From assembly GCA_036362985.1 (NCBI GenBank), contig JAYGXS010000008.1, positions 19,409,409 to 19,473,408 on the forward strand: DNA of 64,000 nucleotides. The letters run 5' to 3'. Source of the DNA: Ligula intestinalis (lineage: Eukaryota; Platyhelminthes; Cestoda; Diphyllobothriidea; Diphyllobothriidae). Shown in pieces: positions 1 through 10,894 of this stretch. The translations under genes and the position numbers were made by a program. The stretch's first letter is position 1; the number at the start of each line of letters is the position of its first letter. The notes beneath the pieces were generated by a model, which saw only the letters and a list, made by a program, of their open reading frames with translations, searched no databases and was not told the origin of the DNA.

Positions 1-27
1 NNNNNNNNNNNNNNNNNNNNNNNNNNN
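1..27. other. Run of N (assembly gap edge)
   Basis: The first 27 bases are undetermined, so the window starts at a scaffold gap next to a microsatellite. Confidence 0.99.

Positions 28-74
<47 letters not shown>
28..74. repeat. (ATG)n microsatellite
   Basis: About 15 uninterrupted ATG units directly follow the N run. Similar GAT units end the SINE copy near 18.44 kb, so this may be the 3' tail of a SINE lost in the gap. Confidence 0.95.
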
Positions 75-79
75 ACTGC

Positions 80-145
80 AGTCGCTGGGACAAGACTTTT
101 ACTCGCCTGACGTTTCGAAGTGCGCGGCGGATTCTTCATAGTTGG
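80..145 (-). repeat. PLE terminal-repeat fragment with hammerhead-like core
   Basis: On the minus strand this stretch carries a GAAACGTCAGG block, preceded by an imperfect stem-loop and followed by the family tail ending near CCAGCGACTG. The same layout recurs near 15.25, 39.3, 51.9, 56.1 and 59.6 kb. The CTGATGA box is degenerate here, so a working ribozyme is unlikely. Confidence 0.5.
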
Positions 146-2331
146 AATCGTCACGTGTGATGATAGTTTAGCAAGTTACCGCCCTCATGTCAGCCGTCAA
201 TCATTAGGCCTACGCCTGAGTATCTTATTAAAGTACAGTTTGATCAAGAAATGGTGAGTTTGAGCAGGCTTCAACGCTGCCAGTTGTCTCAACTGCGAAT
301 GTGAAACCAGCGTCCGCTGTGAGTACGCTTACTTTTATATGCGTTTTCAAGTCGTCGCCGGTGTTCACAATGCACTCAGTCAACTAGCGTGCTGGATGGA
401 GTGCGCAAAATAGTTAAGATTTGCTCACTGCCTACATTTATCCTTTCTTTGCAACTGTTTTTCTTTGAAAAAGTCGTGTGCATTTGTATGTATGAAGGAG
501 AGTTCGCTAGGTGGGTAGATTTGGCGCCCTGAAGTAAGTATATGTTCTTCTGGCCCTGTGATTCTTGAGAGAAAAGTTCAAAGTGATCGCCATTCTGAAA
601 GGATACTTTAAAAGCATAGCTGATATCTGTTGGATTATTATTTTTCGTCAAATTCGTCCTTCGACTGAAAGTTGTATGCCGTAGACTGAAAGCCATTTTT
701 GAGCTACGGCACTCTTTTTTGCGATGTAATGTACTAAATGCACAAAATTTATATGAAGATGACGAAGATATCATTAAAAGTATGCGTATGCCAGCATTCA
801 GAGCAAGCCTGACTATGAGTGTCGTGTTACTTATTTATCCTCTAAAAATGTACAGGACAGTTCTTCTGCAAATACGTGCAGAATCAACTTTGACCTTCGC
901 ATTCCACGGGGTCCATCGTGTGCTCCACAGTGTGGTGGTGAATGGACGGTGACTTGCGCCTGGCTTTGTTGTAAGTGATAGAGACTTGCGCGGTACCTAC
1001 CTCACGCTTTCTTCACTCACCCGACCCTGCCCGGTGTCAGGAAAGAGTCAAGAAGACCGAACGCGGCTTTAAGCGCCAATGATCGACACAGTATTATTGT
1101 CTTTTGTGATCTAACCGGGCAGAGATGAGGTGCAGGTGGTTGGCGCGGTGTGAGTCTGCACCTAGGCGTGCACCAACCCCCCTCCCTATTTACGCAGCAC
1201 TTGACATACCTTGATCTGGCTCTCATGTAGGCCCGTTAAGGTGGTTGTATACACAAAATAACATTACTAACAAAGACAAGGTAGATTAGAACTACCCCTT
1301 TTGAAGGACTAGCCATCATCTGACATCCAAAGCCTGTTATTAAGAAATGTACTATGGTAACCAGTTTGCAATGTGCTCGTTGTCTTGTCATTACTGACGC
1401 TGTTCAAAATGATAAGTCTGTGTATGAAAGCGAAATTGAGACAGATAGATCAACTGCATTCCCTATTCATATTTTACTGTCTCCCGCTCTCATACGTGTA
1501 TAAATAGTAACCCTTTCTCTGAATTAACAGGAGCTCTAAGCTTGTATTTAACTATGCAAAAATGTTGACATTGTTTTAATCATAATTTAGAAAAAAGATA
1601 CCCAGGAAAGTTATTTTATGGTGTGGCTACATAGGCTCCAACAAAAGTCAAAGCCGAATACTTTTGTAGTGATTCTCTTTTAGACCTTATTAAGAAAAAA
1701 AATTCCACCGTTAGCTTCTTCCGATTGAACTGTTGTAGAAGAGACTGAAGCTAAATACACCTTTTTCCCAGTTTTGTAATGATCGAGTTGCACTTTTGTA
1801 CCGTGCTAAAGTCCTTCGCTGTGTCTATCTCGTTCGGTTCTTCACACATACCACATTTCAGCCACAAATTTAACCTTGGCCGCGAGCGCAGTGGCTCATA
1901 AAACTGAGCAACATCCTAATTATCGCTGGTGAAAACTCACCTTATTTGCCTAAAAGGCATTCAAAGTTTGGCGTTAACAGAGTTTCATAAAAACCTAGTT
2001 TCGAAAGCAGCCATCTTGGTATATGTCTACATTCAATGAAGAAAGATTTACTCGGTCGTCTGGCAGCACTTCGAAATAAGAATCTCAGATGAGTCGTGAT
2101 GGTCACAAGCTCTCCAGTATAAGTAATTTTGGTGTGCTACCACATTTTTAATGAACGGATATGCCTTAAATTCGGATTGGCCGTCTCTTTTTCTCTTTCC
2201 TCTCTCTGTGTTTGTATAAATGATGTGGTTGTTGGTATCGACAAAACTGCAGTTGAACATTGAAGGCATTTAACGAAAATTGCCTGCAGGCCTATTTTTC
2301 ATGGTTCTATTTTAATCTCTAAATTTCGATA
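146..2331. other. No gene recognised; mixed intergenic sequence
   Basis: Only short, unconvincing reading frames are present. A GC-rich patch at about 1005-1220 shares short phrases (a GGTGTCA box followed by a GTCAAGAAG-like box) with patches near 25.2, 53.1 and 53.5 kb. It may therefore be a piece of an old dispersed repeat. The remainder is AT-rich. Confidence 0.5.
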
Positions 2332-3111
2332 TACAGGGTGTCCCAGAAGTAACTTACCCTTTGATTTGCTAATAAAACGAAAACCTATTACGCTAGGATA
2401 TTGAAACTTTTTTTATTTGAAATAAAACCCTTTTTAAAATTTGCTGCAATGAAAATCCAAGAGAAATTTAAGAAAGGCCGCTGCATTCTCTTCGTGTAAC
2501 GGTATGGTGCGAAAATACTGCTTCCAATGTGATTGGCCCATACTTTTTTGAAAATAATGATGGCGCAACAGTAACAGTTAATGGTTAAAGATACCAAACT
2601 ATGATACACGAATTTCTTACTCCTGAAATTGACAGACATGGCCTACGCAATACTTGGTTTCAACAGGATGAAGCCACGGCCCATACAGCAAGAGAAACGA
2701 TGAGATTGTTAAATGAGTCTTTTCCAAATCATTTGATTTCACGACATGGCAATATTCCTCGACCCCCTCGATCTTCAGATTTGACCCCATTGCGAAATGG
2801 GGCTTCTTGAAGTCAAAATTTAACGGAACAAATCCAAAAAAATCTGCAAGAACTTAAAAACACTATTTGGTCTCAAATAAGACAACTATCGCCTGATACA
2901 CTAAGGAGCGTTTTGGAAGCGACAAAGAAACGAACCCTTAGTTGTCAAAACAACCATGGCCATCATTTAAATAAATTATATTCAAAACCTATTTTTAGTA
3001 AAAAATGAAAAGGGTTTTCTTTCGAATAAAACAAGTTTAAATATTTAAGCGTTAATAGTTTGCGTTTTATTGGCAAATCAAAAGGGTCAGTTAATTCTGG
3101 GACACTCTACA
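2332..3111 (+). mobile_element. Deleted mariner/Tc1-like DNA transposon
   Basis: The ends are inverted repeats. The left end starts TACAGGGTGTCCCAGAA and the right end finishes CTGGGACACTCTACA. The match extends about 45 bp (through TTTGATTTGC.AATAAAACG) and more weakly to about 95 bp. The outermost TA fits the usual mariner target site. At 780 bp it is shorter than a complete mariner of about 1.3 kb, because the N-terminal helix-turn-helix and the first catalytic region are missing. It lies 387 bp upstream of the first recognised Ig exon. Confidence 0.9.
2601..2992 (+). pseudogene. Mariner-like transposase C-terminal remnant
   Basis: The frame opening at 2601 encodes WFQQDEATAHTAR and then PRPPRSSDLTP. 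These are the family signatures around the second and third catalytic acidic residues (typically FQQDGA.AH and WPPRSPDL). The frame stops at 2810. In another frame the C-terminal part continues with a cysteine and a GHHLN box near 2955, so at least one frameshift has occurred. The first catalytic aspartate and the DNA-binding domain are absent. It cannot make active transposase. Confidence 0.85.
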
Positions 3112-3497
3112 GAATAAGCATTGGTTTTTAGCCTATTTGTAGGTACTTCTTGTGCAGATATTGTTTCTTATTTGTTGTTTTCTGTCATTTTATTTATCAC
3201 GCGCAGATTTTTGGTTATTTAAATTGCTATTGCCTGGTATTTTCTGCTTTTATACGCTGGACTTTTTAGTTAATGTTTTCTTTCGTGTAATACGACCCAA
3301 CTATAAAAGACCCCTATTAGCGACAAAACCTTACAATGATGGGATTAGCGATGTCTAAGCACCTCGGCGTATGAGATTTTGGCCCAGCCCTTCGTTAAAT
3401 GCAGATAAACTAGACCATTATCCTCCAGTAAACATAAATAGCTGTTAGACAATCACAATTTTTCATATGCCTATATTTCATTCTTCGTTCCCACCAG

Positions 3498-3626
3498 GCG
3501 TATTCGTTCGAAGGGGCAACTTTGTCATCTCCTCCACCACACGACATATGGTCGGCTGGTACTTCTGTGAGGCCTTCAATGGTGTCCACCCGGCAGCCTT
3601 TGCACACACCCTGCTCAGCATCCACT
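3498..3626 (+). CDS. Exon of lachesin/DIP/IgLON-like Ig adhesion protein (end of an Ig domain)
   Basis: The exon follows a CCACCAG acceptor and ends at a GTAGGT donor. Both junctions are phase 1. It encodes the C-terminal half of an Ig domain, with the GWYFCEAFNG box carrying the second disulphide cysteine. After that comes the HP..FAHTLLSIHY linker, which matches the G-x-Y-x-C-x-A-x-NGVPP...V(H/Q)(Y/F)PP run between the second and third Ig domains of lachesin, DIP and IgLON proteins. Proteins of this family are extracellular, usually GPI-linked neuronal adhesion molecules. Earlier exons (signal peptide, first Ig domain, start of the second) were not found in the upstream 3.5 kb and probably lie outside the window. 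Confidence 0.82.
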
Positions 3627-3682
3627 GTAGGTGATTTTTGTTTTTTCATTATAGTTCTTCTGACCACCTTATCTGTTTACAG

Positions 3683-3856
3683 ACGCTCCCTCGGTGTCAG
3701 TTTCGCATCGACAGGTTGAACGGGCCTTCGGCGAGAATGTGACCCTCAGCTGTCGCTTTCTCGCCTTCCCTGTGGCGGAGATTGAGTGGTCCCTGGATGG
3801 CGTGACGTTGAATCATCCGACCTGTCGTGTTGGAGAGACGCAGCACATATGTGCAG
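3683..3856 (+). CDS. Exon of the same Ig protein (first part of the next Ig domain)
   Basis: A 56-bp intron separates this exon from the previous one. The acceptor is TTTACAG and the donor is GCAG/GTAAAG, phase 1 at both ends. Splicing joins T to AC to give Tyr, producing the linker HYAPSVSVSHRQV. The exon then encodes GENVTLSCRFLAFPVAEIEW, with the first disulphide cysteine and the core tryptophan of an I-set or V-like Ig domain. This matches the APLG..V.LEC..EAFP...W pattern of the third Ig domain of lachesin-type proteins. The exon ends in phase 1 after CRVGETQHICA, which fits the exon at 21854 exactly. Confidence 0.85.
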
Positions 3857-3933
3857 GTAAAGCCCACTTTTTATGGGTCAGAAGATAAAGCAGGCTCTTT
3901 CATGTTTTTATCAGAATGTTTGGCAGGTTTGCT

Positions 3934-4300
3934 GAATTTAAGTTGACTAATTAGGAAAAACTCAAGGTATTCAGCGGAATTTGAACCCACGTATTAGAGA
4001 AGGCTTTAATGGGAAGCCAACTCTCTAACGGCTAAGCTACAAATATTCCACCTCGCGCCATGAAGTTAATCACACTTGGGTCGATAATACCCGCCCCACT
4101 ATGCCGCTCGCTGGAATCGGCCAATACGGAACTGCAAGTTGACTGCTCTAGTGGGCTTTCCTAAGCAATCATCTAGAATCGACCAGATTGACTACTAGGC
4201 TGGCTTATTGATTGGGAAGTAAAGGCCTTCTCTATTACGTGGGTTCAAATCCCGCCGAACGCCTCGAGTTTTTTTACAATTGGATCAACTTAAATCTATT
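3934..4300. repeat. Head-to-head tRNA-derived SINE-like inverted repeat
   Basis: Inverted arms of about 75 bp (left 3934-4008, right about 4225-4300) flank roughly 215 bp. Read on the minus strand, the left arm and adjoining sequence give TAGCTTAGCCGTTAGAG (like a pol III A box) and then GTGGGTTCAAATTCCGC (like a B box), spaced as in a tRNA. The right arm repeats the B-box end on the plus strand as GTGGGTTCAAATCCCGCC. The acceptor stem does not pair properly, so this is a tRNA-derived repeat and not a tRNA gene. Confidence 0.65.
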
Positions 4301-4524
4301 ATGTTTTTTGGGTGAGGGTGTCCTTCAATCTAATCCTCATAATTGCGGTCTGCGGTAATGGCTGTGTATTCAGTAGTAGTATCTGGTTAAACTCATATTT
4401 TCAGCTGTGAGAAAGGGAACCCCGATACTGTGTGAAAGAGCCTAACACGAGAACAAAAAAATCAATTTACGAATCTTAATGGGAATCAATCTTGCATCTG
4501 GAAGTGGGCAGCTGGTATTACCGA

Positions 4525-4692
4525 AAAAGACAAGGCAGACTTAAATGGCAATTTTTGGATCATTAGCCGTCGCCAGCCAAATATACCCACACTCAAGTGG
4601 AGCCCCACTTAAGCCTCGAACTCGAGATTTTTTTGATCAGAGTCGACCACCCCAACACTTGAGCCATGAGCTAGTTGTCTTGCATCGTAAGT
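4525..4692 (-). repeat. tRNA-derived SINE copy
   Basis: The minus strand runs from the ACAACTAGCTCATGGCTCAAG head, through a degenerate B-box region, to the GGCTGGCGACGGCTAATGAT and GTCTGCCTTGTCTTT tail typical of this family. Other copies lie near 8.9, 13.1, 17.2, 18.4, 21.4 and 37.4-37.9 kb. The copy is diverged. Confidence 0.65.
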
Positions 4693-5794
4693 AGGCTATG
4701 GTCCTTGTTATTTTTCGTTTCAAGGTCATCGATGTGGACTTATTTGTCCTTCCGCGTTTGAGGGGACTTATTTCCCTATTTACCTGGCTAACGCAAAATA
4801 ATCTTCAAGGGCTTGTGGTTAATTGTGAAGACTGGACGATGGTCAAATTTGCTTGAAGAAAAAAAAGGGCGATCCCTAAAACAGCATCTGTGTTGGCCCC
4901 GTTACTTTGACATATACAGGAGCATATCATCATAGGCTTTGCAAATGGATGGAGTTATACTGAATCATTCGGAAAGCCATGCCGTAAAGGCGCAATAATA
5001 TGTGCAGATAACGTTCCACTTATTGGTCTTAAGGTACTTGTGATTGCACCGGTGAATCCAAGCTAGTGAATATGTCCAACTGTGAAAAATTCGTCCTAGG
5101 TTATTTGCCGAAGAGCAAGACACTTTAATTTAGTAACATTCATGAAACTCAAAAGTGTATCCAAACATTTAAATTAAGGCAGCGAATCTGCATGAGATGA
5201 CTACCTAGTAGCAGCATTAGAAGGTATTGTAGAGGTACTTTTACGTCAAAGTATGTGAGCACAGAAAGGCTGTCTTCCTTCCAACATTGAGAGATCTACG
5301 TTTGGAGAAGGAGCAGAGGAGATCGCTGTGACAAGATTTGTACTCGTCTAATGTTTCGAAATCCATCACCTATCCATCCTAAGATAAGAAAGCAGAAGTC
5401 GATAATTCATACACAAGAAGTTGCAATATTCATATACTACACACGCTATGTTACTGTTTACCTATAACAATTAGCGGCTTCCCCTATCGAGCATGGTTGC
5501 CCGTGTTAGGATGGCCTAACGAACTGCCTTAGCAAGCAGTAGATTGCAAGCCATGGCCAAAACAGAAGCTGGCTATTGATCGGCCTACATGGGCGGACGT
5601 ACACAAGCCATCAGTCGATCGATAGTTCACAATTCAAACTACAGTCATCCATGGAGCCAAACAGCCAATGGGACCAGCTACTCCTTCAGAAGGAAATCTG
5701 ATTGGTTCAATGGACATCGTTTACACACGTTTGTTTCCCTAAATATTTTGTACCTAGAATACTCAAGGACTTCTGCCGTTGCACCCTTTTTGCC
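4693..5794. other. No gene recognised; one diverged PLE terminal-repeat scrap
   Basis: The only recognisable feature is a degenerate minus-strand copy of the GAAACGTCAGG-type PLE terminal repeat at about 5318-5385. The reading frames here show no domain signature. Confidence 0.5.
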
Positions 5795-6035
5795 GTGTTC
5801 TCGTTTCAGGGGCTCACACAAGGCCATCCTAACAGCCCGCTTGTGTGCTAATTGCTTGATGGCCGTCATGTGGTTCGTGACTTTCTGAACTTTTATCATG
5901 CGTACTGAGATTATTGCTCAGCCATCTGGCTTCCTGGTGCAGGTATTAGACGACTTGTTGGCCTGTGCGTTCTTCAAGTGGTGAATTGCTTTGGTCAAAC
6001 CGAGCCTTAGTACGAAATATGGGTTGGACAGCTTA
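5795..6035. repeat. Dispersed repeat (pair with 7090-7345)
   Basis: This matches 7090-7345 in the same orientation. Shared landmarks include GCTTGTGTGCTAAT/GCTTGTGCGCTAAT, TCAGCCATCT/TCGGCCATCT, CCTGTGCGTTCTTCAAGTGG/CCTGTGCGTTCTCCAAGTGG and a closing AAATA.G.GTTGG segment. Frames are broken in both copies. The parent element is not identified. Confidence 0.7.
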
Positions 6036-6044
6036 TTGTATCAG

Positions 6045-6265
6045 TATCAGTATATTAAGGGATATGTAGGAAAAATCCCTTTGAGTGCCCTATTTGTACA
6101 TATGTGAAGTGGTAACAGAAAATTTGTTTCTCAGACTGTTGGCGAGGCCAGTTTTCCTGTGTCATAGGATGAAAATAGGAGCAGACGGTGAAAAAACTCC
6201 TCAGGGATTTTTAGGAGAAAAACTGTCGCTCTTGTGGGATTGATGCGTGGGATTTAGGATTTGTG
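6045..6265. repeat. Dispersed repeat R2, copy 1
   Basis: This is nearly identical to 53990-54195, sharing runs such as TTTGAGTGCCCTATTTGTAC and GAGAAAAACTGTCGCTCTTG. More diverged copies lie at 28330-28560 and, for the tail only, near 9355-9400. It has no coding potential. High identity over about 200 bp suggests a fairly recent non-autonomous element. Confidence 0.85.
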
Positions 6266-7089
6266 TTTGTTTATAGCCTGGAGGTCCGTGATCCATGACT
6301 CAAGCAACTCTGGAATCACACAACTGTTAGCTCCGCGGTAATATCGGCCTCATACAATGTGGGTATGTATCCTATGTTTCCCTCAGCAAAAATTGTCGAT
6401 GACGATGAAACTAGCTATCCTGAATTCAAACACATCGAAAGTAGGCAAGCCGAGTTAATTCGTGTCCGTACGGGTCTTTCATCGCGGGCTGTAGGTGATT
6501 TCAGATATATGCGACGATCATTGCTGCACCGCACAAAACCGTCGGCTTTTGCATGATACTCTTCGATGTAACGTGGTTTCGTGCCATTATATTTCCATTC
6601 AGGCGCACCAAAAGAAAATTTTGTATCATCATCTTCCATAAATCTGATAAGCATATTCCTTTAAAGTGGAAGGTATCTACTCCGTAGCTTTCACTTTTAC
6701 GACTGACATACTTTGGTGCCCTTGATGCCGTTAATTTACTGGATGGGCACAGAGCCACTCTTTATAGTCCTTGCGATGGAGTAGATACAACTGCTCCTGA
6801 CGTTTCAGATTCCAGGTCGAACCCGTCTTTTGAGACATTATCGGATAAGGGCAACTCGTGCACAGAGAGCCTGAGTACATATGGGAATCAATCACTGGGC
6901 AATTGAACATTTATAACAATAAAAGCCTCGTACCCATCGATGATGATTGCGCTGTGGTATGCTAATAGCTTGGTAGCCGGTATGTGGGTCTTCACTTGCT
7001 GAAATATCACGCTCCTCTCTTGAGGTTGGCCTGATGGTGGCTGGCAAACTGTGTTTTTCCGCGCACAGTATGGGTGACTGTTGACTTCA
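6266..7089. other. No supported gene; PLE terminal-repeat scrap at 6770-6830
   Basis: A minus-strand GAAACGTCAGGAG block at about 6800-6812 with an upstream stem-like AGATTCCAGG segment belongs to the hammerhead-like PLE terminal-repeat family. Short frames at 6359-6758 on both strands overlap one another and show no recognisable domain. Confidence 0.5.
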
Positions 7090-7345
7090 GCCACTTCCCC
7101 TATCGAGGATAAGTGTCAGCTTGTGCGCTAATGACTAAACGCACGACATGTAGGCCATGACCTACTGAACGTTCATTACACGTGGTCGAATTGGGTTTAA
7201 GGATTTCTCGGCCATCTCGTTCCCTGGTCATCTGACCTTGGCGTTGGATGACGCGTTGACCTGTGCGTTCTCCAAGTGGCGACTGGCTTCAGCCAAAATT
7301 AGTCTCAGCACCAAATACAAGTTTGGGAGGTCATTGCATTTGCTA
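7090..7345. repeat. Dispersed repeat (pair with 5795-6035)
   Basis: Direct partner of the 5.8 kb repeat with the same landmarks. The two copies are about 1.3 kb apart, so a local duplication is possible as well as independent insertion. Confidence 0.7.
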
Positions 7346-8834
7346 TAAGAATAAGGGTGCGTAGACTGTAACTTAATCAAATCGCGGTTGACGTGGTTGT
7401 TACTTCTTATGAGGATTTCAGTCTCATTGCACTTGCATGTGCGACTGGGCCACGTCAAATGAGCCATGACTTGAAAATGGACGTCATTTCTCCACAATTC
7501 TGCCACCACTTCGATACTTTAAGTCCACCGCAGACTTTCTAGTTTCTCTATTGCCTGTAACTGCTCGCGATTTGCTGAAAGACTCCAGATTGTGGTGTCC
7601 GTGGTAGTGGATCCTTTGGTTTCATTACCTGACGTTTCATAATTTCCTCCTGCATTTACGCAACACCAACTCCAGGTGGTCTGATTAGGCGGCTGATGGC
7701 CTCCACAAAGTGTTTAACTAACAGAATCACTCGCCGAAATTTGGGAGTGGTCCGGCGTTGTTGCTCTTCTTGTTTGCGCATGACAGTTTTGCCCGAGTAG
7801 ACATTTCTTCTAAGCACTCTTCAAATATATTGAAGTTTGACAATCTGATCTTCCAGTAGTATCCTTGAAATTGGCATCCAGTCATCACCGTAGAAGCGGT
7901 CTCCAGAGAGAAGAAAACTCCCTTTATTTCGCCAAAGTGGCAGAATTACTTCTTCTGCTGCTTTCTCTCTAAGCGTACTCCAAATAACAGCCACAAGTCG
8001 GATAATTTAGACTCATGTAATTAGTCTGAATAGAAGCAACTGATGGGTGCTTTACTGAGTCTTCAATCACTGCTGTTTCCCTCGCTCCCCCCAAGTTTTT
8101 TTCATTGCAAACCTCGATATTGTTTCCCTAGCTGCATTGTGGTCTTATTGTGTCCGTCTGTCCACCATCACTTTAGCTTTCCGACAAACGTAATTAACTT
8201 TGAACAGTCTGCCCGGCTTGTTTGCATCAATTCCGGGATAGTTATTTGCTACCTTTTCTAGGCACATTTGTACTTTCAGCGATAATACCCATGTAAGCAT
8301 TCAAGAAATCATGTAAAGTAAGATAAGGGAGGATAGAGTTAAGAAAACATTCAACAACCAATCAGTAATAATTAGAGGGACAGGTGTTAACGGATCAAAG
8401 AAGCTCATATTCTAGCAATAACTTGGGATCAGGGACGGGGGAGGGTGGAAGCTGGCTCCAACAATGAGTTTGTGGCGCCTCGTCGTTCCTGTCTCGCGTC
8501 TCGTTGGCAGGTGTCAGAACGCAAGTTGTCGTGGTCTCGAGACGGCGTAGGGACATGTGATGTCTGCGTCTCATCGCTGCCTCGTGGCGTGGCAGCAAGC
8601 ATGTGGATGGATGTTGAGTAACTCTTCGGCCACAGAAGCCTGAGTGACTGTAAAAGCGCCTTCTGCACGCATCAAATAGGGAAAGAGAGACATATGGTGA
8701 GACAGTGGTGGCATGTATCCTCCTGCTGCCCAGACTGTCGCGAGACAGTGACACCTCGCTCCCACTAGTATCCCGTTTTGGTCATAGGTCCCTCTGTAGG
8801 TTACAACACGGTCATTTTCAGAAGAACCTTACAG
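7346..8834. other. No supported gene
   Basis: A weak minus-strand GAAACGTCAGG motif lies near 7646-7660. GC-rich frames at 8395-8765 are open on the minus strand in overlapping frames but resemble nothing I know. Their codon content looks like low-complexity Arg/Ser/Thr. They may be a decayed repeat. Confidence 0.45.
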
Positions 8835-8990
8835 ACAAAGAACAGAGAGAGTGGAATAGCCATGATCAGCCGGTCATAGCCAACCTTACAACCACCCGCG
8901 GTTCAAATAGAAGAGCTGCTAGTTATAAGTCCAATACCCAAGCCATTGAGCTACGGGCTCGTGGTCTTGCCGATTTCGATCTAAAATATT
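8835..8990 (-). repeat. tRNA-derived SINE copy
   Basis: Read on the minus strand it shows a GGCAAGACCACGAGCCCGTA head with A-box-like context, ACTTATAACTAGCAGC, a B-box-like GAACCGCGGGTGG and the family tail GGTTGGCTATGACCGGCTGA. It ends at a CTTTGTCTG segment. Orientation and order match the 17.2 kb copy. Confidence 0.7.
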
Positions 8991-10894
8991 GAATGGGTGC
9001 CCATTGATTGTTTACGAGACTCCCCCTTCTGTCTTGAAATTTATTCTCAATCCCCACTCGTAGCTGTATAGCGGTCAGTATTAAAAGAAAGTTAAGTTTA
9101 TCAAGGGAAATATTGGCAAACGCCTTTGAACCCCATGCTGGTGCACAGAAGTAAAGAAATGCTTCGGCACAGCCGCACTTTTCAACGAAAGTCGTTTGCA
9201 TAAGTGTAGGCAACTACTTACTCATGCTTAGTAGTACAATCACATGTGGTGATGTCAGTTAGCACGGTTTAATTGAGCAAAAAAGCTGACAGTGAGAGAA
9301 AAAAATCGCCAAAGGTATGGCTCAAAATTCAAAATTGAGAATTATTTTTGGTTTTGTTGGAGAAAAACTGTCGCTCATGGGAGAAAATTATGTAAAATAT
9401 AGGACTGGCCCGCCGCTGTGAATGTTGGTGGCAAGCCAGGGGGGCAGAAAAGCAGTAGTGGCAGAGACCATCATCAGCAGCCCTAATCGGAGTCAATTGC
9501 TCTGGCACCGAAGACTTGATGTTCATTTTCCATAATACTTGAAGAAAAGACATAGAGCTTGAGAAAATTACGAAGTCAAAGCTAACGCGATATTGCTCAG
9601 CAAAAACCCAACTGCGTCGACTACTCTAAAAGGCCCAAGAGAGACGGCGTCGTGCGCTTATGGGACGCCTGAATACGTTCGCATGTGCACCCGCCCAATT
9701 TCCAGACATCTCAGAATTCTAGCAGTGGAGTGCGCTGGGGCCGAAAATGTGGAGCAAGGCAGAGCCAGGATAGTTCAGTATCATTTCAAAAACGTATTCG
9801 CATATCACAGCTGCAGCAAAGTTGGCCGTGAGTCGTAAACACTGCCATCTGCAACAGTCAAACTTGTGTGACTGCATGCTGGCCTATCTGGTTCTAGTCA
9901 TTTGAGACAAGACGCTTAAATTGAAGCATATCGTGGTAGAAAATATGACCTAAACCTCTCTAAGTAAATGATAAAGTATCCAGCAATTTTTAAAAAAATG
10001 ATCTTGTCGTTAAGCCAACCTATGCAGACTTCCTGAACCAGTAGGCCGCATATTATCCTAATGGTTCGGGCAGGCTACACCGTTACTTCGTTCTGACCAA
10101 AACCAACTTACCTCCGAGGTGGTAGAACCACCTGGCGGACGTTTGTTGATACTTTACCGCAGTTGAGTCAAGCAGATATCTCCGAGGTGGGGCTTCTCGA
10201 GGGCTTCTCCTCAGCGCATTTGCGAATCTCACGCCTGTCAACGGACACTACTTTTCCACCCTTTAACTGGGTGATAAATTAGCCGGTTAGTTCAAGCCTT
10301 CCCATGCCTGTCGACCAGGCTGGCCGGAAACTCTCGCTCGAGTATTTTAGCGCTCAGTTAAACCTTGCTCTTACCACGGGGTCAGACTATGCTCAGCAGT
10401 AAGATTTTTGCGACAATTGAAGCCCAGACAGAAAAAATTGACATTTAATTAGAGACAAACCAGCTTAAGTTCGTAAAAAGGAAAGAGTTTCGGGATAGGA
10501 AGCTGAGAAGCTCACCGGAGAGTTTCCATCTTGACTGAGGTTTTGTCCAGCTCTCCTTTGCCATAGCGTAAACTGCCGCTATCGATCAGCAATTTGAATG
10601 TGTAACTTTCGTTGGCGGCCGTGGGCTGATCCATTTTGTTTTCCTTGTTTGCTTCCTTGCCCCTCGTGCGGATGTTGACATACGTTAATGGACTCACCGG
10701 AAGAGGAGGCAGGATTACAAATATCTTCAATGTGTGGCCAAAGCGTAACACCACTTGCCGTCAGCCTACGTCAACGTACACACAAGGAGCAAGGCAGTGA
10801 AAGAGAAAATAATAAATCACCCCATGACCGAGAAGTACAATCATACACTTCAATTTTGAGAAAAAGAGAAAGAAGAAGAAGCTTTTATCAAAAC
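8991..10894. other. No supported gene
   Basis: There is no convincing coding region. A short segment at about 9350-9400 (GAGAAAAACTGTCGCTCATG) is the tail of dispersed repeat R2. A GAA-rich stretch lies at 10858-10882. Confidence 0.5.

Noticed and set aside
3945..4060. Possible tRNA gene on the minus strand
   Set aside because: A and B boxes are present, but the acceptor stem does not pair and the unit is part of an inverted repeat, so it is called a tRNA-derived repeat.
8395..8765. 119-codon minus-strand frame in GC-rich DNA
   Set aside because: Overlapping open frames, low-complexity Arg/Ser/Thr content and no domain; likely a by-product of base composition.
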